Below are positions 6,678 through 10,961 of a DNA stretch of 10,961 bases, piece by piece. The translations under genes and the position numbers were made by a program. The stretch's first letter is position 1; every line of letters begins with the position of its first letter. The notes beneath the pieces were generated by a model that saw nothing but the letters and a program-made list of their open reading frames with translations, was not told the DNA's origin and searched no databases. The DNA lies in assembly GCA_934636045.1 (NCBI GenBank), contig CAKTZP010000067.1:1-10961 (forward strand), read 5' to 3'. Origin of the DNA: an uncultured Oscillospiraceae bacterium. GTDB lineage: Bacteria > Bacillota > Clostridia > Oscillospirales > Oscillospiraceae.

Positions 6678-8183
6678 ATGGAGCTTGTTTTTCAGGAAAA
6701 CCGGCTGGACTATCTGGCAAAGATCTTCTCTGAAACTGTCGCGCTGGAGCAGACGGCCGACTGGATCGTTCCGGACAGCAGCGCCGACTGCGACCGGATC
6801 ATTGACAGCTTTGGCACGGTGGTCATCCGCAGCGAGGACTGTGCCGGAGGCAGCGCGGCGGTGTCCGGTTATGTGCTGGCGGGCGTGCTGTTCGTCACGG
6901 CTGCGGGGGACATCCGGCAGCTGGAGGCACAGATCCCGTTCCAAGTGCGGCGTGAGGTGCCGCAGAGCGACGGAGCGTGCGTGATGCAAAGCCGCTGCTT
7001 GCTGCGCAGCGTGGATGCGCGGGTGCTCAACTCGCGCAAGGTGCTCGTGCGCGTGGGCGTGAGCTGTGCGATGACAGTGTTTGCCGCGCAGACGCATTCG
7101 TGCTTTGACCTGCCCGCGCCCGCGCCGAGCCTGCAGCTCAAGCGGACGGTGCTGCCGCTGCGGATGCCCGTGGCGCTGGGGGAGAAGACCTTTCCGCTGG
7201 ACGAGGAGCTGGAACTTCCGGCGGGAAAGCCGCCGATCGCGCGGCTTTTGAAATGCCAATGCCGGATACAGGTCGGAGAGCAGAAGCTCGTGGGCAGCAA
7301 GGCGGTGTTCAAGGGGGCGGCGGTCGTGCGCGCGCTTTACGAGGACGCGGACGGGACGCTGTGCACCCACGAGTGGGAAACGCCGTTTTCACAGTACGCC
7401 GAGATGGAGCGCGAGCTGGACGAGTGCGAGCTGCAAACTGCGCTGGCGCTGACGGCCTTCGCGGTTGAGCCGGATGGGCAGACGGACAGCCGGCGGTTGT
7501 TTTTGAATGCGGAGGTGCGCGCGCAGTGCACGGCCATCGGACGGCGGGAGATCGCGCTGATCGAGGATGCCTTCTGCACGGACGGGACGCTGGAGCCGCA
7601 GTGGGATCAATGGGAGCTCAGCGGCGTGCTCGACCGGCAGACGCTGCGCGAGACGGCAGTAGTCACGAGCGAGCAGGCTGCGGGCGCGGTGATCGACGCA
7701 TGGGTCTACGCCGACGAGCCGAGCCGCCACCGCAGCGGCGCGGCGATGGAGCTGGAGGTGCCGCTGTGCTGCAATGTGCTGTATACCGACGCGGACGGTG
7801 CATTGCAGGGCAGGACGCTGCGCGCGGATGTGACGCTGCGCACGGAGGTGGCGGAAAACGGGCAGTGCGCCATGGCGGATTTTTCCGCCGGGGAGCTGTT
7901 TTCCGCTGCGGGAGCGGCGGGAATGGAGCTGCGCATTCCGGTGGCCGTGACGGTGGAGACAACGGCGGTGCACGCGCTGCGCGGCGTGTGCGGCGGAACG
8001 GTCGAGCCGCTGCCCGAGACCGGGGAGAAGCGGCCAGCGGTCATCCTGCGGCGCACGGTGGGCGAGGAGGAGCTGTGGGACATTGCGAAAAGCCTGCGCA
8101 CGCCGATGGCTGCGATTGCCGAGGCCAACGGCCTGACGGGCGAGAGCGTTCCCGCGGATACGATGCTGCTGATTCCCATGTAA
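6678..8183 (+). CDS. DUF3794 (SPOCS) and LysM domain protein, probable spore envelope or sporulation protein
   Basis: This 501-aa protein has no signal peptide or membrane helix. The N-terminal region (about residues 10-145) and a second block (about 180-280) have the look of DUF3794/SPOCS beta domains (e.g. GYVLAGVLFVTAAGDIRQLEAQIPF; GAAVVRALYEDADGTL followed by ETPFSQY). A third, more diverged block may lie at about 330-435. The C-terminus is one LysM module (about 455-501: VILRRTVGEEELWDIAKSLRT through VPADTMLLIPM). SPOCS domains occur in spore-envelope proteins of Firmicutes such as the SpoVID/SafA-like and CotE-linked groups, and LysM binds peptidoglycan. I infer a role in attaching or organising spore coat or cortex. 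I found no clear sigma-E or sigma-K promoter upstream. A strong terminator follows, so this is the last gene of its transcript. Confidence 0.85.
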   Translation: MELVFQENRLDYLAKIFSETVALEQTADWIVPDSSADCDRIIDSFGTVVIRSEDCAGGSAAVSGYVLAGVLFVTAAGDIRQLEAQIPFQVRREVPQSDGACVMQSRCLLRSVDARVLNSRKVLVRVGVSCAMTVFAAQTHSCFDLPAPAPSLQLKRTVLPLRMPVALGEKTFPLDEELELPAGKPPIARLLKCQCRIQVGEQKLVGSKAVFKGAAVVRALYEDADGTLCTHEWETPFSQYAEMERELDECELQTALALTAFAVEPDGQTDSRRLFLNAEVRAQCTAIGRREIALIEDAFCTDGTLEPQWDQWELSGVLDRQTLRETAVVTSEQAAGAVIDAWVYADEPSRHRSGAAMELEVPLCCNVLYTDADGALQGRTLRADVTLRTEVAENGQCAMADFSAGELFSAAGAAGMELRIPVAVTVETTAVHALRGVCGGTVEPLPETGEKRPAVILRRTVGEEELWDIAKSLRTPMAAIAEANGLTGESVPADTMLLIPM

Positions 8184-8190
8184 CCAAAGA

Positions 8191-8227
8191 AAACGGAGCT
8201 GTACCGAATTCCGGCAGCTCCGTTTTT
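8191..8227 (+). terminator. Intrinsic terminator of the SPOCS/LysM gene
   Basis: AAACGGAGCTG (8191-8201) pairs with CAGCTCCGTTT (8215-8225), giving an 11-bp stem, and a run of five T closes it. The loop holds a further CCG/CGG pairing. It begins 7 bases after the stop codon. Confidence 0.9.
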
Positions 8228-8280
8228 GCGGAAATGAGAAAAAATCGCGTAGGGCAGGGAAACAGGGGAATTGAGAATGG

Positions 8281-8322
8281 TGAATAATGAATCGTGAACA
8301 GTGAATGGTGAATCGTGAATGG
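8281..8322. repeat. Six-unit degenerate heptad tandem repeat (TGAATNN)
   Basis: Six consecutive 7-base units read TGAATAA, TGAATCG, TGAACAG, TGAATGG, TGAATCG and TGAATGG, with partial units on both sides (GAATGG at 8275-8280, then TGTTGG). The array lies between the terminator at 8191 and the palindromic repeat at 8374 and is not coding. Similar AT-rich simple arrays occur between genes in Clostridia; no function is known to me. Confidence 0.75.
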
Positions 8323-8373
8323 TGTTGGTGTGCCTGACGGCATGAATTGAAATGCCGCTGCGGCGGGGAAGAC

Positions 8374-8424
8374 CCCTCAGTCACGGCTTTGCCGTGCCAG
8401 CTCCCCTTACTAAGGGGAGCCAAG
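8374..8424. repeat. CCCTCAGTC palindromic dispersed repeat, copy 2
   Basis: This copy is colinear with copy 1 at 2528-2580. It holds two clean hairpins: CACGGC/GCCGTG (8382-8387 and 8391-8396, loop TTT) and GCTCCCCTT/AAGGGGAGC (8400-8408 and 8412-8420, loop ACT), then ends CCAAG. It lies downstream of both flanking convergent genes, so its stems might also limit read-through, although T tracts are missing. Confidence 0.8.
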
Positions 8425-8479
8425 AGCGCTGCCCACGGCGTTGGATGGGATTCCGTGCGGAATTTGTGGTGTATAGGAA

Positions 8480-8800
8480 TCAATAACGGTATGGCGTGCC
8501 CTTGGCGGTGCGGGCGTTGGGGGCGGCTTCGGTGCCGCCGATGGTATCGGTTACATTGTCGGTGGTGGGAATGCCGGCAGCTTCAGAAGAACCGGGCAGG
8601 TCGGGGGCGTCGCTTCCGGTAACGGCGGGGACGGTCATATCGGGGCGGACAGTGGCTGGACCTTCCGTCCGGCGCTCGGTGGGAGCGGTCGATTCGGAGA
8701 TTATGCCGTCGGTGCGGTCGGAGACGTTGCCGCCGTCGGTGCAGGCGGGTAAAAGCGATACAATGGCAAACGCCAAAAGAAGCATGACAAGCTTTTTCAT
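8480..8800 (-). CDS. Small Ser/Thr/Pro-rich lipoprotein of unknown function
   Basis: This 106-aa product is the only minus-strand gene in the window. Residues 1-19 (MKKLVMLLLAFAIVSLLPA) form a lipoprotein signal peptide with the lipobox LPAC at 17-20, so C20 should be the lipidated residue. The mature 87 residues are low in complexity, rich in Thr, Ser, Pro, Asp and Gly with no recognisable fold, and end GTPYRY. The ATG at 8800 is chosen because GGGAGG sits 7 bases upstream and the signal peptide starts there; longer in-frame upstream starts are rejected. A candidate sigma-G-like promoter lies at 8833-8861. It is divergent from the polyferredoxin gene. Many such short secreted peptides are lineage-specific, and I cannot assign a function. 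Confidence 0.8.
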   Translation of the reverse strand: MKKLVMLLLAFAIVSLLPACTDGGNVSDRTDGIISESTAPTERRTEGPATVRPDMTVPAVTGSDAPDLPGSSEAAGIPTTDNVTDTIGGTEAAPNARTAKGTPYRY

Positions 8801-8807
8801 TGCAAGT

Positions 8808-8813
8808 CCTCCC
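8808..8813 (-). promoter_or_regulatory. Ribosome-binding site fixing the lipoprotein start
   Basis: On the minus strand GGGAGG lies 7 bases before ATG 8800. It is a near-perfect Shine-Dalgarno and selects the start that opens with the signal peptide. Confidence 0.85.
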
Positions 8814-8832
8814 AAAAGATTTGTTACGGCTG

Positions 8833-8861
8833 TAGTATGCGGCGGTTTTTGCGGATTATTC
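8833..8861 (-). promoter_or_regulatory. Candidate forespore sigma-G-type promoter of the lipoprotein gene
   Basis: Read on the minus strand, GAATA (8857-8861) is followed 17 bases later by CATACTA (8833-8839). Both fit the Bacillus sigma-G pattern (about GHATR, 17-18 bases, CATWHTA). A start near 8826 would leave a leader of roughly 25 bases ending in the GGGAGG site. A short inverted repeat (GCGGA/TCCGC) surrounds the -35 box. The match is short and could be chance, and sigma-F or sigma-E recognition is possible. Confidence 0.4.
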
Positions 8862-8877
8862 CGCCCGCTGCGGGAAG

Positions 8878-8922
8878 AAAAGTTCACCGGGAAAAACTTT
8901 TTTCTAAAATCAGTATTTTTAG
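8878..8922 (+). promoter_or_regulatory. Two AT-rich inverted repeats just upstream of the polyferredoxin promoter
   Basis: AAAAGTT (8878-8884) mirrors AACTTTT (8895-8901), and CTAAAA (8904-8909) mirrors TTTTAG (8917-8922). The second ends one base before the -35 box. They could be an operator, an UP-like element or a weak terminator-like structure. Nothing identifies a binding protein. Confidence 0.35.
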
Positions 8923-8923
8923 A

Positions 8924-8952
8924 TTGATTTCAGAGCGGCAGGCTTGTATAAT
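8924..8952 (+). promoter_or_regulatory. Sigma-A promoter of the polyferredoxin gene
   Basis: TTGATT (8924-8929) and TATAAT (8947-8952) are separated by 17 bases. The -10 box is perfect and the -35 has two mismatches. Transcription should start near 8959-8961, about 26 bases before ATG 8987. Confidence 0.8.
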
Positions 8953-8986
8953 GAATGCGGACAATATAAAAGAGAGAGGATCCGTT

Positions 8987-9376
8987 ATGAAAAAGCTTGT
9001 TGTCAAAAAAGGTTCGCAGTGCATGGCGTGCCTGGAATGCGTCAGCGCCTGCTCGAAGGCATTTTATAAAGAATTCCACCCGGATAAGTCCTGCGTGCAG
9101 ATCGTGCAGCGCGCGGGAAAGGTGCGCCCGATGACCTGTGTGCAGTGCGGCAAGTGCGCCGCCGCGTGCGAGCACGGTGCGATCACGCAAAACCCAAAGA
9201 CCGGCGTGTATATGATCAACAAAAAGCTCTGCGTCGGCTGCGGCAAGTGCGCCGAGGCCTGCCCGTTCGGCGTGATGGTCTATCAGCCGGGCATGGCAAG
9301 CGCCTCGAAGTGCATCGCCTGCGGCATTTGCGTCAAGGCCTGCCCGATGGAGGTTCTGGAAATCGCCGAGAGCTGA
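8987..9376 (+). CDS. Four-quartet 4Fe-4S polyferredoxin-like electron-transfer protein
   Basis: This 129-aa protein carries four CX2CX2CX3C quartets: C12/15/18/22, C51/54/57/61, C82/85/88/92 and C109/112/115/119. In the dicluster-ferredoxin pattern these can hold up to four [4Fe-4S] clusters. The last two quartets are followed by Pro (ACPFGV, ACPMEV) as in classic ferredoxins; the first (ACSKAF) and second (ACEHGA) are not. There is an extra cysteine at C36. The overall plan resembles HycB/CooF/HydN-like subunits and the iron-sulfur proteins found beside aldehyde ferredoxin oxidoreductases. No catalytic partner is encoded nearby, so its redox partner is unknown. It has no signal peptide and should be cytoplasmic. 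The start is fixed by GAGAGAGGA 6 bases before the ATG. It has its own sigma-A promoter and is probably monocistronic. Confidence 0.88.
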   Translation: MKKLVVKKGSQCMACLECVSACSKAFYKEFHPDKSCVQIVQRAGKVRPMTCVQCGKCAAACEHGAITQNPKTGVYMINKKLCVGCGKCAEACPFGVMVYQPGMASASKCIACGICVKACPMEVLEIAES

Positions 9377-9385
9377 GCTTCTCGG
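9366..9385 (+). terminator. Possible weak hairpin overlapping the polyferredoxin stop codon
   Basis: CCGAGA (9366-9371) pairs with TCTCGG (9380-9385), with the stop codon in the loop. No T tract follows directly; the nearest run of T is at 9431-9437. Termination here is uncertain. Confidence 0.3.
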
Positions 9386-9449
9386 GAAAACCATGGACTT
9401 TGTGCGTGTTAGAGATACCATAATTTGTCGTTTTTTTACGGAAAAGTCC

Positions 9450-9479
9450 TTGACAGCGCAAGCTATGCTATGGTATGAT
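9450..9479 (+). promoter_or_regulatory. Sigma-A promoter of the DUF4190 gene
   Basis: A consensus TTGACA (9450-9455) lies 18 bases before TATGAT (9474-9479), which is preceded by an extended -10 TGG (9471-9473). Transcription would begin near A9486. Confidence 0.8.
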
Positions 9480-9489
9480 AATTCCATCA

Positions 9490-9523
9490 CTGGGTGGACT
9501 TCGTGCTATAGCGCAGTCCCCAG
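9490..9523 (+). promoter_or_regulatory. Structured 5' leader stem-loop of the DUF4190 mRNA
   Basis: About 4 bases after the predicted transcription start, the RNA can fold into a long stem. CTGG (9490-9493) pairs with CCAG (9520-9523), GGACT (9496-9500) with AGTCC (9515-9519), and GTGC (9503-9506) with GCGC (9511-9514) through one G-U pair. The loop is TATA, with two 2-base bulges on the 5' side only (GT and TC). The ribosome-binding site (9534-9538) lies outside it. It could be a 5' stabilising hairpin or a protein- or ligand-binding element. It matches no riboswitch class I know. Confidence 0.55.
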
Positions 9524-9548
9524 GAAATTTGAGAGGAGATTTGAAGAA

Positions 9549-9887
9549 ATGGATAACAACTATCAGAACAATCCGCAGCAGCCGAAGCAGACCAACGGCA
9601 TGGCGATTGCGGCGCTCGTTTGCGGCATCGTCGGCGTTGTCGGTTGCTTCCTCGGCTACTTTGCTTTCGTTTCGCTGGCTCTGTCCGTCGTCGGCATCGT
9701 GCTTGGTGTGAAGGGCATGAACGTTGCGAAGACCACCGGTGCCGGTAAGGGCCTCGCGATCGCGGGTCTCGTCTGCGGCATCGTTGGCGCGGCGTTCTCT
9801 CTGATCGGCGCAATCTGCACCATCTGCGTCTGCGCTTCCGTCGGCGGCCTCGGCGCTCTGGCCGACTACGCCAGCTACGGCTTCTAA
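9549..9887 (+). CDS. DUF4190 domain small membrane protein
   Basis: The 112-aa product has a polar Asn/Gln-rich N-terminus (residues 2-16) followed by two long hydrophobic segments (about 18-55 and 68-100), as in DUF4190 proteins. An internal duplication is visible: MAIAALVCGIVGVVG (18-32) and LAIAGLVCGIVGAAF (69-83). The segments are joined by a basic Gly/Thr-rich loop (VKGMNVAKTTGAGKG). The molecular role of DUF4190 is not established. The ATG at 9549 is chosen because AGGAG (9534-9538) precedes it by 10 bases and the product then begins with the family's polar head. The coding frame is open further upstream, but that extension would run across the promoter and leader hairpin. A strong promoter and terminator flank the gene, so it is probably a single-gene, well-expressed unit. 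Confidence 0.85.
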   Translation: MDNNYQNNPQQPKQTNGMAIAALVCGIVGVVGCFLGYFAFVSLALSVVGIVLGVKGMNVAKTTGAGKGLAIAGLVCGIVGAAFSLIGAICTICVCASVGGLGALADYASYGF

Positions 9888-9924
9888 TTCTGTTAGTTAA
9901 ACTGCATTCTGATATTACATCAGT

Positions 9925-9961
9925 CAAAACAGACATAGGCTTTTGGCTTATGTCTGTTTTG
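9925..9961. terminator. Intrinsic terminator after the DUF4190 gene, bidirectional in form
   Basis: CAAAACAGACATA (9925-9937) pairs perfectly with TATGTCTGTTTTG (9949-9961), and three more inner pairs close on the loop TTTTG. T-rich sequence on one arm and A-rich on the other let it work in either direction. It ends only 14 bases before the next start codon, so the next gene depends on read-through or on an unseen promoter. Confidence 0.88.
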
Positions 9962-9965
9962 CTAT

Positions 9966-9971
9966 GGAGAG
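9966..9971 (+). promoter_or_regulatory. Ribosome-binding site selecting the Lgt-like start
   Basis: GGAGAG at 9966-9971 lies a few bases before ATG 9976. It favours this start over ATG 9964, which overlaps it, and over TTG 9943, which lies inside the terminator loop. Confidence 0.7.
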
Positions 9972-9975
9972 TAAC

Positions 9976-10803
9976 ATGTTTCCTGTTGTAACCGTACTCG
10001 GCAAAGAGATGCCGCCGTATATGCTCTGCGCCCTGATCGGCGCGCTGTCGGCGGTGTTCGTATCGTGCCGCTTCGGCAAAAAAAACGGGCTCGACGACGT
10101 GACGATCATCACCCTGAGCCTGCTGTCGTTCCTCGGCGTCGGCGTCGGCGGGGCCTTGCTGTACGGCGTGACGAAAATTCGCACGCTGTGGTATATTCTG
10201 ACCCATCTGGAGCTGATCCAATCGTTTAGCGACTTGCTCACGGCGGTGCAGCTTGTCTTCGGCGGCTCGGTGTTTTACGGCGGGCTGATCGGCATGATCC
10301 TCGTCAGCCTTGCCTACGTGCGGCGCAAAAGGCTCAGCCGCGATTACATCGACCTGACGGCGGCGGCCATCCCGCTGTTCCACGCGTGGGGACGCGTCGG
10401 CTGCTTCCTCGGCGGCTGCTGCTTCGGCATCGAGAGCAGCTTCGGCTTTGTGTACCATTATTCGCCGATCGAAATGGCAAACGGCGTGCGGCGCCTGCCG
10501 GTATCGCTGTTTGAGGCGATTTTTAACGCGGCACTGAGCGTGTTTTTGTATGCGTGCTTCCGCAAAAAGAAGCACCGCGGGTATCTGCTGAATATCTACC
10601 TGTACGCCTACCCTGTCTGGCGGTTTGTGATCGAGTTTTTCCGCGGCGATTCTTATCGCGGCTTTTTGTGGATTTTCTCGACCTCGCAATGGGTGTCGAT
10701 CGGCTTGATCGTCGTCAATACCGCCGTCCTGCTCTGCAGAGCCCGCAAACGCTCCGCTGCGGCGCCTGTGCCGGCAGCTGAGACTGCAAAATCGGAATGC
10801 TAA
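9976..10803 (+). CDS. Prolipoprotein diacylglyceryl transferase family membrane protein (Lgt-like, Cys-rich motif variant)
   Basis: Lgt transfers diacylglycerol from phosphatidylglycerol to the lipobox cysteine of prelipoproteins. This 275-aa polytopic protein has the family landmarks: VFYGGLIG (99-106), HAWGRVGCFLGGCCFG (136-151, with H136 and the conserved R140), WRFVIEFFRG (215-224, R216, E220) and STSQWVSI (235-242), with about seven hydrophobic segments. In the signature, the Asn of canonical Lgt (GNFIN) is replaced by Cys (GCFLGGCC). This is a recognised subgroup whose activity is less well proven, so I leave the symbol blank. A basic Ala/Pro tail ends the protein. Its start is set by the GGAGAG site, and its stop lies in a terminator loop. 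The lipoprotein at 8480-8800 is a possible substrate but is not in the same operon. No clear promoter is visible. Confidence 0.82.
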   Translation: MFPVVTVLGKEMPPYMLCALIGALSAVFVSCRFGKKNGLDDVTIITLSLLSFLGVGVGGALLYGVTKIRTLWYILTHLELIQSFSDLLTAVQLVFGGSVFYGGLIGMILVSLAYVRRKRLSRDYIDLTAAAIPLFHAWGRVGCFLGGCCFGIESSFGFVYHYSPIEMANGVRRLPVSLFEAIFNAALSVFLYACFRKKKHRGYLLNIYLYAYPVWRFVIEFFRGDSYRGFLWIFSTSQWVSIGLIVVNTAVLLCRARKRSAAAPVPAAETAKSEC

Positions 10804-10820
10804 GCTGCATTCCGATTTTT
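10788..10820 (+). terminator. Intrinsic terminator of the Lgt-like gene, overlapping its stop codon
   Basis: AAAATCGGAATGC (10788-10800) pairs perfectly with GCATTCCGATTTT (10807-10819), and one further T follows. The TAA stop is the first half of the 6-base loop, so the last four codons lie in the stem. Confidence 0.9.
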
Positions 10821-10961
10821 CAGACTGTCAAAAAAGTCCGTAACCGTCAAAATCGGTTCCCATTTTAATGGATTTTTGTTCTCTGTGTTTTGATTTGCAA
10901 AAACAGAGTATCCTGAACTTTATAACCCGAGAAAAAGCTTGCTTCGCAAGAATTTTGACTT
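10821..10961. other. AT-rich terminal intergenic stretch, no gene seen
   Basis: Base composition becomes clearly more AT-rich than in the genes. CTCTGT (10881-10886) plus TTTT (10888-10891) pairs with AAAA (10899-10902) plus ACAGAG (10903-10908), with one bulged G. CTTGC/GCAAG (10938-10942 and 10946-10950, loop TTC) lies within A-rich and T-rich flanks and is terminator-like. The window ends here, so which gene these serve cannot be told. Confidence 0.4.

Noticed and set aside
8281..8322. Possible CRISPR array
   Set aside because: Units are only 7 bases with no unique spacers, and no cas genes are present.
8450..8463. ATTCC/GGAAT hairpin as terminator of the minus-strand lipoprotein gene
   Set aside because: The 5-bp stem is short and no T tract follows on the minus strand.
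7389..8483. A 364-codon minus-strand open frame across the SPOCS/LysM gene and the following gap
   Set aside because: It reads through the terminator, the heptad array and the palindromic repeat, which is not credible for a gene.
8837..8986. N-terminal extension of the polyferredoxin frame
   Set aside because: It runs across the TTGATT-17-TATAAT promoter, and a proper ribosome-binding site lies before ATG 8987.
9377..9548. Known riboswitch upstream of the DUF4190 gene
   Set aside because: The transcribed leader is only about 60 bases and shows none of the conserved cores I know; it is reported only as a structured leader.
10895..10926. Promoter TTTGCA/TTGCAA with TATAAC for a gene beyond the window
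   Set aside because: The spacing is 19-20 bases with a poor -35, and no downstream gene is visible to support it.

Overview
The window looks like chromosomal DNA of a GC-rich, endospore-forming Clostridia, most likely Oscillospiraceae (relatives of Oscillibacter, Flavonifractor, Dysosmobacter). I infer this from three things: the gene order rsmB-rlmN-prpC-prkC-rsgA, which is a classic Firmicutes cluster; a sporulation-type SPOCS/LysM protein; and palindromic intergenic repeats of the kind common in gut Clostridia. Nothing points to a phage, plasmid, insertion sequence, CRISPR array or tRNA/rRNA gene.

Positions 1-6404 are a housekeeping and signalling block on the + strand. It holds rsmB (5' end cut off by the window edge), rlmN (TTG start), prpC, prkC and rsgA. 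RsmB and RlmN modify rRNA and RsgA matures the 30S subunit. PrkC is a membrane Ser/Thr kinase with four PASTA repeats, and PrpC is its likely partner phosphatase. In Bacillus RsgA is a reported PrkC substrate, so the cluster plausibly couples cell-wall sensing to ribosome assembly. The 310-bp gap before prpC is a mosaic of hairpin repeats. Two small hairpins lie between prpC and prkC.

Positions 6405-8227 open with a perfect 15-bp stem that ends just before a 51-residue double-membrane-span ORF. A 501-aa DUF3794(SPOCS)/LysM protein follows and is closed by a strong terminator.

Positions 8228-8986 are accessory intergenic sequence: a TGAATNN heptad array, a second copy of the palindromic repeat seen before prpC, and the only minus-strand gene. 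That gene encodes a small Ser/Thr/Pro-rich lipoprotein and has a candidate forespore sigma-G-type promoter. It is divergent from the next gene.

Positions 8987-10961 hold three + strand genes: a 129-aa protein with four Cys quartets (polyferredoxin-like) behind a near-consensus sigma-A promoter; a 112-aa DUF4190 membrane protein with its own promoter and a structured 5' leader; and an Lgt-family membrane protein. Clear intrinsic terminators follow the last two. The final 140 bp are AT-rich and I see no gene in them.

I found no convincing new multi-gene system. The best leads are non-coding: the structured leader at 9490-9523, the hairpin masking the 51-aa ORF start, the sigma-G-like promoter, and the composite repeat mosaic.
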